A stretch of DNA of 64,000 nt. Source: Variovorax sp. Root318D1 (GTDB lineage: Bacteria; Pseudomonadota; Gammaproteobacteria; Burkholderiales; Burkholderiaceae_C). Shown piece after piece: positions 1 through 7,571 of this stretch; position 1 is the first letter of the stretch; every line of letters begins with the position of its first letter. Both the position numbers and the translations under genes were made by a program. The DNA lies in NCBI RefSeq assembly GCF_001424835.1, contig NZ_LMCQ01000010.1, forward strand, positions 1 to 64,000, written 5' to 3'. Below the pieces are notes generated by a model. It was not told the DNA's origin. It did not search any database and worked only from the letters and a program-made list of their open reading frames with translations.

Positions 1-48
1 CACCGCGCGCTCACGCACCTCGGGTGAGAACTTGTTTGACTTCTTCAT
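1..48 (-). CDS. IS3-family transposase OrfA, N-terminal fragment
   Basis: The ATG at 48-46 (minus strand) opens a frame reading MKKSNKFSPEVRERAV before the window ends. This is the characteristic start of the OrfA helix-turn-helix protein of IS3-family elements, which binds the element ends and is fused to OrfB by frameshifting to make the active transposase. A GAGAGGA ribosome-binding site lies just upstream. Only 16 codons are visible, so whether the gene is intact is unknown. Confidence 0.8.
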   Translation of the reverse strand, partial: MKKSNKFSPEVRERAV

Positions 49-98
49 GGCTCAATCCTCTCAGAGTGTTGAGCCTCCACAAAATCCGGGGCGATTCA
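1..98 (-). mobile_element. End of an IS3-family insertion sequence (truncated by window edge)
   Basis: Read on the minus strand from 98, the sequence opens with TGAATCGCCCCGGATTTTGT, a terminal inverted repeat of the kind found on IS3-family elements (TGAACCGCCCCGG...), followed after about 50 bases by the start of an OrfA-type transposase. The rest of the element lies outside the window, so completeness cannot be judged. It marks the left limit of an apparently acquired segment. Confidence 0.8.
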
Positions 99-161
99 TC
101 CTTCGATCTCGACGTGACCCTAAGTTGCTGCCGATAGGGTGCCTCTCTACGTCTTCGTCCC

Positions 162-195
162 GAGCCCCTTCGCCTCTCTGGTGGCGAGGCTTTTT
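162..195 (+). terminator. Terminator-like hairpin with T5 tract
   Basis: AGCC and CGCC on the left pair with GGCG and GGCT on the right around a short loop, ending directly in TTTTT (191-195). It would end transcripts running rightwards past the IS end. The stem is imperfect. Confidence 0.45.
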
Positions 196-331
196 CTTCG
201 CTCTCAACCAACCAATCTCCAAGGAAACACATATGGGTTAACGCGCTAGCGATCAACTACCCCACCACCGAAGACGCCACGGTAAAGCGTTACATCGGCA
301 CAATGTCGCCGACCCCTCACAATCCCGCCTT
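196..331 (+). other. Intergenic leader with a strong RBS before a two-codon ORF
   Basis: AAGGAAACACAT is followed by ATG GGT TAA (233-241): a good ribosome-binding site leading to a start that stops after two codons. A different frame runs open from about 234 through to a TGA at 333-335, overlapping the ATG of the next gene, but it has no start codon of its own. It may be the decayed start of a gene or a translational leader. No function is assigned. Confidence 0.3.
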
Positions 332-1108
332 ATGAATCCCGCTGCCCGTCTTCTCGCCACACACAACGCCCTGAAGTCCATTTCAGACGAAAAACTTTCA
401 ATGGCCAAGGTATGGGCGCAGGTGTTCAAGCTCGACGAAAACCACCACGAAAACGACCTGTATGTGTGCCTCCTAGCACTAAGGAGTCAGATCGACTTTG
501 CGCGGGCACGTCTTACAGCAAGGGGCGTTCCTGAACAGTTGCTGCGCTACGGATTTCAGCGCCTCAACCAAACCGCCTCACCAGCCCAATTGCCTAGTGG
601 GTGGAATTCGCATCGAGCGAAGTTAGTTGCGCCTGAGTGCGGGGCGGAATTTGCCTGGGCGGCCTGGACCTTGCGCGATGAGGATGAGGAGGAGATGCCC
701 GCGGAGGAAATGCAGGCACTCAATGCGGAACTCGCGGAACTGGAGGGTGGTCTCGCAGGCGCCGAGATATCGCCATACCTTCGCGACTTCGTTGCGCATC
801 AGATAGATGCGATTCGAGCCGCCCTGCGGGTATATCCGATTCGCGGGGCGAAGCCACTGCAAGATGCGCTGAAGCAAGTCGCAGGCAGCTACACCGTTGA
901 AAAGGGGCGACTGGAGCAAGAGCAAGCTATCGCACCCGCCGAAGCCAAAGGGCTACTGGCGAAGACCGCTGGCGTAGTGGAGAAGACAGCCAAGGTCTGT
1001 GACAATCTTGACAAGATTAAGAAGTTTGGAGAAGGCGCCTGGGGCATCGCTCAGTCCGTTGGTGCGGTGGTGTTGCCATACGCGGCCAAGCAACTCGGCG
1101 GCGGCTGA
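332..1108 (+). CDS. Unknown protein, first gene of a two-gene pair
   Basis: I do not recognise this 258-residue protein. It is largely helical in composition, with an acidic stretch near residues 113-135 (DEDEEEM) and a mildly hydrophobic, glycine- and alanine-rich last 40 residues that could be a membrane-seeking tail. No signal peptide is visible. The gene sits between an IS3-family end and the SRP RNA gene, and the next gene starts 24 bases after its stop, so the two are probably co-transcribed. Codons such as TTA, AGT, CTA and AGG are commoner than in the flanking housekeeping genes, which suggests horizontal acquisition. A paired role with the downstream gene (for example toxin-antitoxin or phage defence) is only a guess from context. 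Confidence 0.65.
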   Translation: MNPAARLLATHNALKSISDEKLSMAKVWAQVFKLDENHHENDLYVCLLALRSQIDFARARLTARGVPEQLLRYGFQRLNQTASPAQLPSGWNSHRAKLVAPECGAEFAWAAWTLRDEDEEEMPAEEMQALNAELAELEGGLAGAEISPYLRDFVAHQIDAIRAALRVYPIRGAKPLQDALKQVAGSYTVEKGRLEQEQAIAPAEAKGLLAKTAGVVEKTAKVCDNLDKIKKFGEGAWGIAQSVGAVVLPYAAKQLGGG

Positions 1109-1132
1109 CCCTCAGCGGCGCTCTAAGCACCG

Positions 1133-1912
1133 ATGGCCGACGCGACCAACTCCCCGCTATCCCACGTTCTCGTTGAGTGGACCTTTATGCCACCAAGCGC
1201 TCTCGTCGGCCACTCTCCGCCGCCTTGCAGCGGTTACGCGCTGACGTTCGCAGAGGGTTCAGTCCGGGCTCACATAGAGGCGGACCAATGGACGAAGGAA
1301 CCGGCGATTCAAGAGCGGATCCAAGTCGAGCTTGAGGGCGCGCTGTTTGCGCTCGGGATGATGCGACAAGCGGTGATCTCGCTTGCTGAACCATCGTTGA
1401 CAGAGGTGCGATCGGACGGGCGGCGCATCATGTACGCGGAAATCCACTCCACCGTCATCATTTCAGATCATGTGGAATGGCGACTCGTAGATGCCGATGG
1501 CAATGTGGTGCGCGACTCACTACAGGAACGACGGGATCGAGAGAGGGCGCTGATGGAGCGAGTAGGACTGCATGCTCGTGACCCCATCCTTCGCAAGATG
1601 CTGCTTGCATATCGCGCTGCGCAGTTGGACGGCGCCAATGAACTGATACACCTCTACGAAATCATCGAAACGCTGGCAACGAGATTCAACGGGGATCACA
1701 AAGCCAGACGCATCCTTAAGGTGATTGATGCGGATTGGAGCAGCTTGGGGAGGTTTGCCAACAATGAACCTGTCCGCGAAGGACGTCATCGAGGAAAAAC
1801 TATCGGGGAACTTCGGAGCGCGACTGCCGAAGAACTTAACGAATGTCGCCGAGTAGCGCAGGTACTCATCGACGCTTATCTCAACTACCTTGGCGCGGCC
1901 GGTGCGTCCTGA
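1133..1912 (+). CDS. Unknown protein, possible C-terminal HEPN-like domain
   Basis: A 259-residue protein with no confident family. The N-terminal 130 residues look like a mixed beta fold; the rest (about 135-252) is predicted helical. Near the C-terminus it has NNEPVREGRHRGK (residues 210-222), which resembles the polar R...H motif of HEPN-type domains found in RNases, toxins and defence proteins, but the R-to-H spacing (R215-x3-H219) is shorter than the usual Rx4-6H, so the match is weak. The start ATG at 1133 follows the previous stop by 24 bases with no strong Shine-Dalgarno. Codon use is less GC-biased than in the host genes to the right. It is the last gene before the SRP RNA gene and probably forms an acquired two-gene unit with its neighbour. 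Confidence 0.6.
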   Translation: MADATNSPLSHVLVEWTFMPPSALVGHSPPPCSGYALTFAEGSVRAHIEADQWTKEPAIQERIQVELEGALFALGMMRQAVISLAEPSLTEVRSDGRRIMYAEIHSTVIISDHVEWRLVDADGNVVRDSLQERRDRERALMERVGLHARDPILRKMLLAYRAAQLDGANELIHLYEIIETLATRFNGDHKARRILKVIDADWSSLGRFANNEPVREGRHRGKTIGELRSATAEELNECRRVAQVLIDAYLNYLGAAGAS

Positions 1913-1935
1913 TAGCCGGACCTCTTGTCGGCGCG

Positions 1936-1953
1936 TAAGTTCTTGAGAACTCA
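1936..1953. repeat. Inverted repeat at the right edge of the acquired segment
   Basis: Read on the minus strand, GTGAGTTCT and AGAACTTAC flank a two-base centre, giving nine-base arms with one wobble pair. It lies 20 bases beyond the 3' end of the SRP RNA gene. There is no T-run, so an operator, recombination site or RNA end is possible. Confidence 0.4.
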
Positions 1954-1972
1954 CCGCTGTTGATGTTAGGTT

Positions 1973-2066
1973 GACGAGCCTTACCCCTGGCACTGACTAC
2001 GCAGTTAGGGCTGCTTGGTTCCCCACCTGACCCGGTTGGCCACTTCACCATGCAGGGAGGCCCGTC
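1973..2066 (-). ncRNA. ffs: Signal recognition particle 4.5S RNA
   Basis: The RNA scaffolds Ffh to form the bacterial SRP, which targets nascent inner-membrane proteins. On the minus strand the window carries the conserved domain IV loop GGTCAGGTGGGGAACCAAGC, followed by AGCC (complement of 2009-2032). The E. coli CC-GGAA-GG tetraloop stem is replaced by the compensating GG-GGAA-CC. The ends GACGGGCCT and AGGCTCGTC pair as a nine-base helix with one G-U, which sets the boundaries at 2066 and 1973 (about 94 nt, within the size of short bacterial SRP RNAs). It lies next to dnaX, divergently transcribed. Confidence 0.88.
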
Positions 2067-2073
2067 AGCTTGC

Positions 2074-2079
2074 ATTGTA
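2074..2079 (-). promoter_or_regulatory. Probable -10 element of the SRP RNA promoter
   Basis: TACAAT on the minus strand lies 7 bases upstream of the predicted 5' end of the SRP RNA. The matching -35 region is GC-rich and not convincing. Confidence 0.5.
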
Positions 2080-2119
2080 ACCCGGCGGCCCGGCAGGGCC
2101 GGGTCACTGGTGTCCCTCG

Positions 2120-2137
2120 AAAAGACGGGTCTTTTTT
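2120..2137. terminator. Bidirectional hairpin between ffs and dnaX
   Basis: AAAAGAC GGG TCTTTTTT forms a seven-base stem with an A-run on one side and a T-run on the other, the usual form of a two-way intrinsic terminator. Confidence 0.5.
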
Positions 2138-2148
2138 GATTTGCGGAT

Positions 2149-2176
2149 GGGGCTGAGGACCGGCTCGGCCCCTTTT
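2149..2176 (+). terminator. Hairpin plus T4 immediately upstream of dnaX
   Basis: GGGGCTGAG pairs with CTCGGCCCC (one U-G pair) and is followed by TTTT, ending 12 bases before the dnaX ATG. It leaves little room for a ribosome-binding site, so it may be part of the dnaX mRNA leader or mark the end of an upstream transcript. Confidence 0.4.
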
Positions 2177-2188
2177 AGAATGCCCGCA

Positions 2189-4039
2189 ATGTCTTATCTC
2201 GTGCTCGCTCGCAAGTTCCGTCCTAAAACCTTTGGTGAGATGGTTGGCCAGGGGCACGTGGTGCAGGCGCTCGAGAACGCGTTGACCACGCAGCGCCTCC
2301 ATCACGCCTATCTTTTCACCGGCACGCGGGGCGTGGGCAAGACCACGGTCTCGCGCATTCTGGCCAAGTCGCTGAATTGCCAGGGCCCGGACGGGCAGGG
2401 CGGCATCACGGCCACGCCTTGCGGGGTGTGCCAGGCTTGCAAGGACATCGATTCGGGCCGCTTCGTCGACTACACCGAGCTGGACGCGGCATCGAATCGC
2501 GGCGTGGACGAGGTGCAATCGCTGCTCGAACAGGCGGTGTACAAGCCGGTGCAGGGGCGCTTCAAGGTCTTCATGATCGACGAAGTGCACATGCTCACCA
2601 ACACCGCGTTCAACGCGATGCTGAAGACGCTCGAGGAGCCGCCGGAATACCTCAAGTTCGTGCTCGCCACCACCGATCCGCAAAAGGTGCCGGTCACGGT
2701 GCTGTCGCGCTGCCTGCAGTTCAACCTGCGGCCAATGGCGCCAGAAACGGTGCTGGAGCACCTGACGAGCGTGCTGCAGACCGAGCAGGTGCCGGCCGAG
2801 CCGCAGGCGCTGCGTCTGCTCGCCCGTGCCGCGCGCGGCTCGATGCGCGATGCGCTGTCGCTCACAGACCAGGCCATCGCTTTCGGCAATGGCGAGTTGC
2901 TGGAAACCGGTGTGCGCCAGATGCTCGGCAGCGTGGACCGCGGCCATGTGTTCAAGCTGATCGAGGCGCTGGCAGAGGGCGACGGCAAGACAGTGGTCGA
3001 CACCTCCGAGGCGCTGCGGCGCGACGGCATGTCCGCCGCCTCCACGCTGGAAGAAATGACGGCCGTGCTGCAGGCCATGGCGGTGCTGCAGGCGGTGCCT
3101 TCGCGGGCCGAGTCGGCCGATTCGGCCACCGATCCCGATGCGGCCGACACGGCACGCCTTGCCGCGCTGATGCCGGCCGACGAAACGCAATTGCTCTACA
3201 GCCTGTGCCTGCACGGCCGCGGAGAGCTGGGCCTGGCGCCCGACGAATACGCGGCGCTCACGATGGTGCTGTTGCGGCTTTTGGCCTTCAAGCCTTCCAA
3301 CGCGGCTTCTTCCTCGGCCTCCACGGAAAAAAAAACTCTGAATGAAGCCCGGAAGACGGTTTCGGCCCCTGCGGCCGTAGCGCCGGCTCGGACTGCAGAG
3401 GTCGCCGAGCCGCCTGTTCCAGCCGCCGCTCCGGTGGCGCGGCAGACCCCTTCGGCGCCGGCGGGACAGCGTCTTGCCGTTGTCAGCGAGCCCGTCCGGC
3501 AGAGCGATGCGAGGCCACCCGCCACGGCAGAAGCTCCGCCGTGGGAAACGGGCGCCAAGGTGCTTGCCGTTCCAATGCGCGTCCAGCCGCCTCCGAGCCA
3601 GCGCGACGTGCCGCGCCCCGACGAGCAGCGCAGCCCGGCACCGCCCATTCCGCCCAGCGAAGACGGCGATTTCTGGCACGCCACGGTCACGCAGATGATT
3701 GCGGCCGAGAGCATCAATGCCCTGGCGCGCGAGCTCGCGCTGCAGTCGCAACTGGTGGCGCGCGACGTCGACCAGTGGATACTTCGGGTGGAGCGCGAGT
3801 TGCTCAACCAGCCTTCGGCCCGTGAGAAGCTCAGCGACGCGCTGGCTGCGCTCGGCCACAGCGTGAAACTCGCCATTGAAATCGGCGGCGTGGTCGACAG
3901 CCCCGCGCGCCGCAACAAACAGGCCGCCGACGAACGCCAGCGCGTGGCCGAGGACGCCATCCGCAACGATCCCGAAGTGCAGATGCTGATGCGCGAATTC
4001 GATGCGAAGATCGTGCCCGGAACGCTCAAGCCGGCCTGA
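2189..4039 (+). CDS. dnaX: DNA polymerase III subunit tau (and probably gamma)
   Basis: This is the clamp-loader ATPase subunit of the replicative polymerase. It begins [15 protein letters not shown], the standard DnaX start; an ATG nine bases earlier (MPAMSY) and a TTG at 2141 are alternatives. Walker A is GTRGVGKT (45-52), the zinc cysteines are C64, C78, C81 and C84, Walker B is DEVH (131-134), and the sensor region reads ATTDPQKVP. An Ala/Pro-rich linker (about 375-500) leads to the tau-specific C-terminal domain that contacts DnaB and the polymerase core. Length is 616 residues, normal for tau. A run of nine A at 3327-3335, at the start of the linker, has stop codons close by in both shifted frames and should yield a gamma form of about 385 residues. 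ybaB and recR follow, as in many bacteria. Confidence 0.95.
   Translation: MSYLVLARKFRPKTFGEMVGQGHVVQALENALTTQRLHHAYLFTGTRGVGKTTVSRILAKSLNCQGPDGQGGITATPCGVCQACKDIDSGRFVDYTELDAASNRGVDEVQSLLEQAVYKPVQGRFKVFMIDEVHMLTNTAFNAMLKTLEEPPEYLKFVLATTDPQKVPVTVLSRCLQFNLRPMAPETVLEHLTSVLQTEQVPAEPQALRLLARAARGSMRDALSLTDQAIAFGNGELLETGVRQMLGSVDRGHVFKLIEALAEGDGKTVVDTSEALRRDGMSAASTLEEMTAVLQAMAVLQAVPSRAESADSATDPDAADTARLAALMPADETQLLYSLCLHGRGELGLAPDEYAALTMVLLRLLAFKPSNAASSSASTEKKTLNEARKTVSAPAAVAPARTAEVAEPPVPAAAPVARQTPSAPAGQRLAVVSEPVRQSDARPPATAEAPPWETGAKVLAVPMRVQPPPSQRDVPRPDEQRSPAPPIPPSEDGDFWHATVTQMIAAESINALARELALQSQLVARDVDQWILRVERELLNQPSAREKLSDALAALGHSVKLAIEIGGVVDSPARRNKQAADERQRVAEDAIRNDPEVQMLMREFDAKIVPGTLKPA
3327..3345 (+). 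promoter_or_regulatory. A9 slippage site giving the gamma form of DnaX
   Basis: The zero frame reads GAA AAA AAA ACT. Nine A residues occupy 3327-3335. A -1 shift reads AAC TCT GAA then TGA at 3343-3345, and a +1 shift reads CTC then TGA at 3339-3341, so either slip ends translation at once just after the ATPase and collar domains. E. coli dnaX uses ribosomal frameshifting on an A-rich heptamer and Thermus dnaX uses transcriptional slippage on nine A, so a similar role here is likely but not proven. Confidence 0.65.
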
Positions 4040-4136
4040 CAGAACGCTACTGAAAACTCGTGCCTGCACTTGCGGCATTCCGGTTCGACCGCCATCTCTC
4101 TTATCCTTCCCCCATTCCAACCAATCAGGACCAACG

Positions 4137-4469
4137 ATGTTCAACAAAGGACAACTGGCCGGCCTCATGAAGCAGGCGCAGGCAATGCAGGACAACCTCA
4201 AGAAGGCCCAGGAAGAGCTGGCCACCATCGAGGTCGAAGGTGAATCGGGCGCCGGCCTGGTCAAGGTCGTGATGACCTGCAAGCACGACGTCAAGCGCAT
4301 CACCATTGACCCGAGCCTCCTGGCCGACGACAAGGACATGCTCGAAGACCTCGTGGCCGCCGCCTTCAATGCCGCGGTGCGCAAGGCTGAGGAAACCAGT
4401 GAACAGAAGATGGGCAAGCTCACGGCTGGCATGCCGGGCCTTCCGCCCGGCATGAAGCTGCCGTTCTGA
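4137..4469 (+). CDS. ybaB: YbaB/EbfC nucleoid-associated protein
   Basis: A 110-residue DNA-binding protein of the YbaB/EbfC family, which forms a tweezer-shaped dimer and has been linked to nucleoid organisation and recombination with RecR. It starts [15 protein letters not shown], has the family's long N-terminal helix, the [14 protein letters not shown] core strand region and the short [12 protein letters not shown] tail. The ATG at 4137 follows CAGGA by six bases. It lies between dnaX and recR, the conserved order; its stop is 7 bases before the recR ATG. Confidence 0.93.
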   Translation: MFNKGQLAGLMKQAQAMQDNLKKAQEELATIEVEGESGAGLVKVVMTCKHDVKRITIDPSLLADDKDMLEDLVAAAFNAAVRKAEETSEQKMGKLTAGMPGLPPGMKLPF

Positions 4470-4476
4470 GCCATTG

Positions 4477-5067
4477 ATGGCCGACGCCAGTTCGCTCGAC
4501 GCGTTGGTCGATGCATTGCGCCGCCTGCCCGGGGTCGGCGTCAAGTCGGCCTCGCGCATGGCGTTTCATTTGCTGCAGCACGACCGTGACGGCGCGCAGC
4601 TGCTCTCGCGCGCGTTGCAGCAGGCGGCCGGCAACGTGCGCCATTGCGAGCGCTGCAACACCTTCACGGAAGCACCTGTGTGCAACGTGTGCCTCGATGC
4701 GCGCCGCGACGTGAGCAAGCTCTGCGTGGTCGAGACGCCCGCCGACCAGGCCGCACTCGAACGCACGGGGGCCTTTCGCGGCTACTACTTCGTGCTGATG
4801 GGCAAGCTCAGCCCGCTCGATGGCATCGGCCCCAAGGACATCGGCCTGCAGAAACTCTTTGATCGTGCACTCGACGGCATCGTGAGCGAAGTCATCCTGG
4901 CCACCAACTTCACGGCCGAGGGCGAGGCCACCGCACACGTGATCGGCGAAGCGCTCAGGCAGCGCGGCCTTAATGTGACGCGCCTTGCGCGCGGCGTACC
5001 GGCCGGCAGCGAACTCGAATACGTGGACCTCGGCACCATCGCGCATGCGTTGGTCGACCGTCGCTAG
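4477..5067 (+). CDS. recR: Recombination mediator RecR
   Basis: RecR works with RecO (and RecF) to load RecA on SSB-coated gaps. The 196-residue protein has an N-terminal helix-hairpin-helix ([20 protein letters not shown]), a four-cysteine zinc finger (C..C in HCERCNTF, then C..C in VCNVC) and a Toprim domain from about residue 80 ([16 protein letters not shown]), ending in the usual [15 protein letters not shown] region. ATG at 4477 is preferred over the TTG at 4474. It is co-oriented with dnaX and ybaB and probably co-transcribed with them. Confidence 0.95.
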   Translation: MADASSLDALVDALRRLPGVGVKSASRMAFHLLQHDRDGAQLLSRALQQAAGNVRHCERCNTFTEAPVCNVCLDARRDVSKLCVVETPADQAALERTGAFRGYYFVLMGKLSPLDGIGPKDIGLQKLFDRALDGIVSEVILATNFTAEGEATAHVIGEALRQRGLNVTRLARGVPAGSELEYVDLGTIAHALVDRR

Positions 5068-5072
5068 CGCAC

Positions 5073-5091
5073 AGCGGCCGGTGCGGCCGCT
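5073..5091 (+). terminator. Hairpin after recR
   Basis: AGCGGCC and GGCCGCT form a perfect seven-base stem around GGTGC, six bases after the recR stop. No T-run follows, so it may be a pause site or an mRNA 3' stabiliser. Confidence 0.4.
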
Positions 5092-5118
5092 ACCCAACGC
5101 AGCCAACAAGAAAACCGA

Positions 5119-5511
5119 ATGACTTTCTCATTGCTCACCGTTGCCTACTGGTGCGTGTTCATCGCCTGCGGGCTGCCGTATCTCGCGGCGTGGATCGCCA
5201 AGACCGGCAGCTTCGGTCCGCGCGACAACACGCATCCGCGCGACTGGGCCGCCAGGCAGAGCGGCTGGCGCGCGCGCGCCAACAGTGCGCAAGCCAACAG
5301 CTTCGAGGGGCTGCCGTTCTTCATTGGCGCGGTGATCATCGCGCACCAGCTGGGCGCCAACCAGGCGCGGCTCGACATGCTGGCGGTGGCCTATGTCGTA
5401 TTGCGAGTGCTTTATCTCGCGGCCTACATCAAGGGCATTGGCAGCGTACGCAGTGCGCTCTGGGCCCTCGGATTTCTGGTCAACATCGCGATTCTTTTCG
5501 TCGCGCGTTAA
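5119..5511 (+). CDS. MAPEG family membrane protein
   Basis: A 130-residue, four-helix inner-membrane protein of the MAPEG family (membrane-associated proteins in eicosanoid and glutathione metabolism). Hydrophobic segments fall at about 5-25, 65-82, 87-103 and 110-128; the conserved loop NSFEGLPFFIGAVI and the RVLYLAAYIKG segment match bacterial members. The bacterial proteins are mostly uncharacterised, and a glutathione-linked activity is only inferred from the family. ATG at 5119 follows CAAGAAAACCGA. It lies 50 bases after recR, probably as a separate unit behind the hairpin. Confidence 0.85.
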   Translation: MTFSLLTVAYWCVFIACGLPYLAAWIAKTGSFGPRDNTHPRDWAARQSGWRARANSAQANSFEGLPFFIGAVIIAHQLGANQARLDMLAVAYVVLRVLYLAAYIKGIGSVRSALWALGFLVNIAILFVAR

Positions 5512-5624
5512 GCCGTTTGGCAGAGGCCGAAGAGGCCTTCATGCTTACGTGAAAACCCGCACGGGATGACCCCGATGCACCCGACAGGGGCGCACCCCTA
5601 AGCTCGATTCGGTCTAAAGAATCA

Positions 5625-6680
5625 ATGAGCCCGCAGGTCCGTTCCATGCTTCCTCGAAGAACCCTTCTCACCGCCTCCGCAGTCGCTGCCGCATCGATCG
5701 CGCTGCCGCGGGTTTTTGCGCAAGCCAAGCTCGAGAAGACAAAGATTTCCATTGCCGTTGGTGGCAAGGCGGCGTTTTACTACCTGCCGCTCACCATCTC
5801 CGAGCAACTCGGCTATTTCAAGGCCGAGGGCCTCGATGTCGAGATCTCCGACTTTGCCGGCGGCGCGCGCGCACTGCAGGCGGTGGTTGGCGGTTCGGCG
5901 GACGTGTGCTCCGGCGCCTACGAACACACCATCAACCTGCAGGCCAAGAACCAGTTCTTCCAGGCCTTCGTGCTGCAGGGCCGCGCACCGCAGATCGCGG
6001 TCGGCGTGTCGACCAAGAACATGGCGGGCTACACCGGCATCCAGGATTTGAAGGGCAAGAAGATCGGCGTGTCGGCGCCGGGTTCGTCGACCAACATGGT
6101 GGCCAACCTCGTGCTGTCGCGCGGAGGCCTCAAGGCCAGCGATGTGAGCTACATCGGCGTGGGCGTGGCAGCTGGCGCGCTCACGGCGCTGCGATCGGGC
6201 CAGATCGACGCCATCAGCAACACTGACCCGGTGATGACCATGCTCGAGCAGAAGGGCGACGTGAAGATCATCAGCGACACGCGCACGCTCAAGGGCACGC
6301 AGCAGGTGTTCGGCGGGCCGATGCCCGCAGCCTGCCTCTATGCGCCGACGGACTTCATCCAGAAGAATCCCAACACCTGCCAGGCGCTGGCCAACGCCAT
6401 CGTGCATGGCCTCAAGTGGCTGCAAACGGCAGGGCCGGGCGACATCATCAAGACGGTGCCCGAAACCTATCTGCTGGGCGACCGCGCGCTGTACCTTGCG
6501 TCTTTCGACAAGGTGCGCGAATCCATCGCCACCGACGGCCTTGTGCCAGCCGAGGGACCCAAGACCGCGCTCGCGGCCATTGCCAGCTTCGACACGGCCG
6601 TGAAACCCGACAAGATCGACCTCACCAAAACCTACACCAACGATTTTGCTAGGCGCGCGAAAGACAGGTTCAAAGCCTGA
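5625..6680 (+). CDS. ABC importer substrate-binding protein (NMT1/SsuA type)
   Basis: Periplasmic binding protein of the NMT1/SsuA/TauA type, feeding the ATPase and permease encoded next. A signal peptide with twin arginines (LPRRTLLTASAVAAAS) ends near RVFAQA, so the protein may be exported through Tat or Sec. The mature part starts KTKISIAVGGKAAFYYLPL and has the typical ISEQLGYFKAEGLDVEI and GGSADVCSGAYEHTI elements. Members bind sulfonates, taurine, nitrate, pyrimidines or aromatic acids; the substrate here cannot be read from sequence. The ATG at 5646 (MLPRRTL) is an equally good start. A strong terminator separates this gene from the ATPase gene, which should set the binding protein's expression above that of the membrane parts. 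Confidence 0.88.
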   Translation: MSPQVRSMLPRRTLLTASAVAAASIALPRVFAQAKLEKTKISIAVGGKAAFYYLPLTISEQLGYFKAEGLDVEISDFAGGARALQAVVGGSADVCSGAYEHTINLQAKNQFFQAFVLQGRAPQIAVGVSTKNMAGYTGIQDLKGKKIGVSAPGSSTNMVANLVLSRGGLKASDVSYIGVGVAAGALTALRSGQIDAISNTDPVMTMLEQKGDVKIISDTRTLKGTQQVFGGPMPAACLYAPTDFIQKNPNTCQALANAIVHGLKWLQTAGPGDIIKTVPETYLLGDRALYLASFDKVRESIATDGLVPAEGPKTALAAIASFDTAVKPDKIDLTKTYTNDFARRAKDRFKA

Positions 6681-6697
6681 CTCCGAACGTCCCCGCG

Positions 6698-6720
6698 ACC
6701 CGGCTTCGGCCGGGTTTTTT
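6698..6720 (+). terminator. Rho-independent terminator after the binding-protein gene
   Basis: ACCCGGC and GCCGGGT pair perfectly around a TTCG tetraloop and run into TTTTTT. It sits inside the transporter operon, so downstream genes rely on readthrough or their own promoter. Confidence 0.85.
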
Positions 6721-6755
6721 CTTGTCGCGGCCGATGCCAGAAATCCTGCCCAGAC

Positions 6756-7571
6756 ATGTCCGACTACGCACTCGAACTTCTTTCCATCAGCTGCACCTTT
6801 CGCTCGAAGAACGATCCGGACCAGCGCTACACCGCGGTGGCCGACACCACGCTGCGGGTGCGGGCCGGGGAGTTCGTCTCTGTGGTGGGCCCCACGGGGT
6901 GCGGCAAGTCCACGTTGCTGAATGTCGGCGCCGGATTGCTCGAGCCGTCGTCGGGCACCGTCAAGGTCTTCGGTCAGGCACTGCAAGGAGTCAATGCGCG
7001 CGCGGGCTACATGTTCCAGACCGAGGCGCTGATGCCGTGGCGCAGCGCTGTTGCCAACGTGATGGTTGGACTTCAATACCGCGGCGTGCCCGATGCCGAG
7101 GCGCGCGAGCAGGCCGAGGTCTGGCTCTCGCGCGTGGGCCTTTCGGGCTTCGGCGACCGCTATCCGCACCAGCTCTCGGGTGGCATGCGCAAGCGGGTGG
7201 CATTGGCGCAGACGCTGGTGCTCGACCCCGACATCATTCTCATGGACGAACCCTTCAGCGCACTCGACATCCAGACCCGGCAGCTGATGGAGAACGAGGT
7301 GCTCGAGCTGTGGAGCGCGAAGAAGAAGGCGGTGCTCTTCATCACGCACGACCTCGACGAAGCCATTGCAATGAGCGACCGCGTGGTGGTGCTCTCGGCG
7401 GGGCCGGCCACGCATCCGATCGGAGAGTTCGCCATCGACCTCGCTCGCCCGCGCGACGTGGCCGAGGTCCGCACGCAACCGCGCTTCGTCGAGCTGCATA
7501 CGCAAATCTGGGAAGTGCTGCGCGACGAGGTACTCAAAGGCTACGCACAGCAACTGAGGAAGGCCGCATGA
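6756..7571 (+). CDS. ABC importer ATP-binding protein (SsuB/TauB type)
   Basis: A 271-residue cytoplasmic ATPase energising the importer. Walker A is GPTGCGKST (about 45-53), the Q-loop region MFQTEALMPWRS is typical of nitrate/taurine/sulfonate importers, the signature is LSGGMRKR, Walker B is IILMDEP followed by FSALD, and the switch histidine is in FITHDLDEA. The ATG at 6756 is 76 bases after the binding-protein stop, beyond the terminator. Its stop overlaps the permease start (ATGA), so the two are translationally coupled. Confidence 0.93.
   Translation: MSDYALELLSISCTFRSKNDPDQRYTAVADTTLRVRAGEFVSVVGPTGCGKSTLLNVGAGLLEPSSGTVKVFGQALQGVNARAGYMFQTEALMPWRSAVANVMVGLQYRGVPDAEAREQAEVWLSRVGLSGFGDRYPHQLSGGMRKRVALAQTLVLDPDIILMDEPFSALDIQTRQLMENEVLELWSAKKKAVLFITHDLDEAIAMSDRVVVLSAGPATHPIGEFAIDLARPRDVAEVRTQPRFVELHTQIWEVLRDEVLKGYAQQLRKAA

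Noticed and set aside
2045..4516. 823-codon minus-strand frame opposite dnaX
   Set aside because: Low-complexity Arg/His product; dnaX motifs are unambiguous on the plus strand and the frame runs across ybaB as well.
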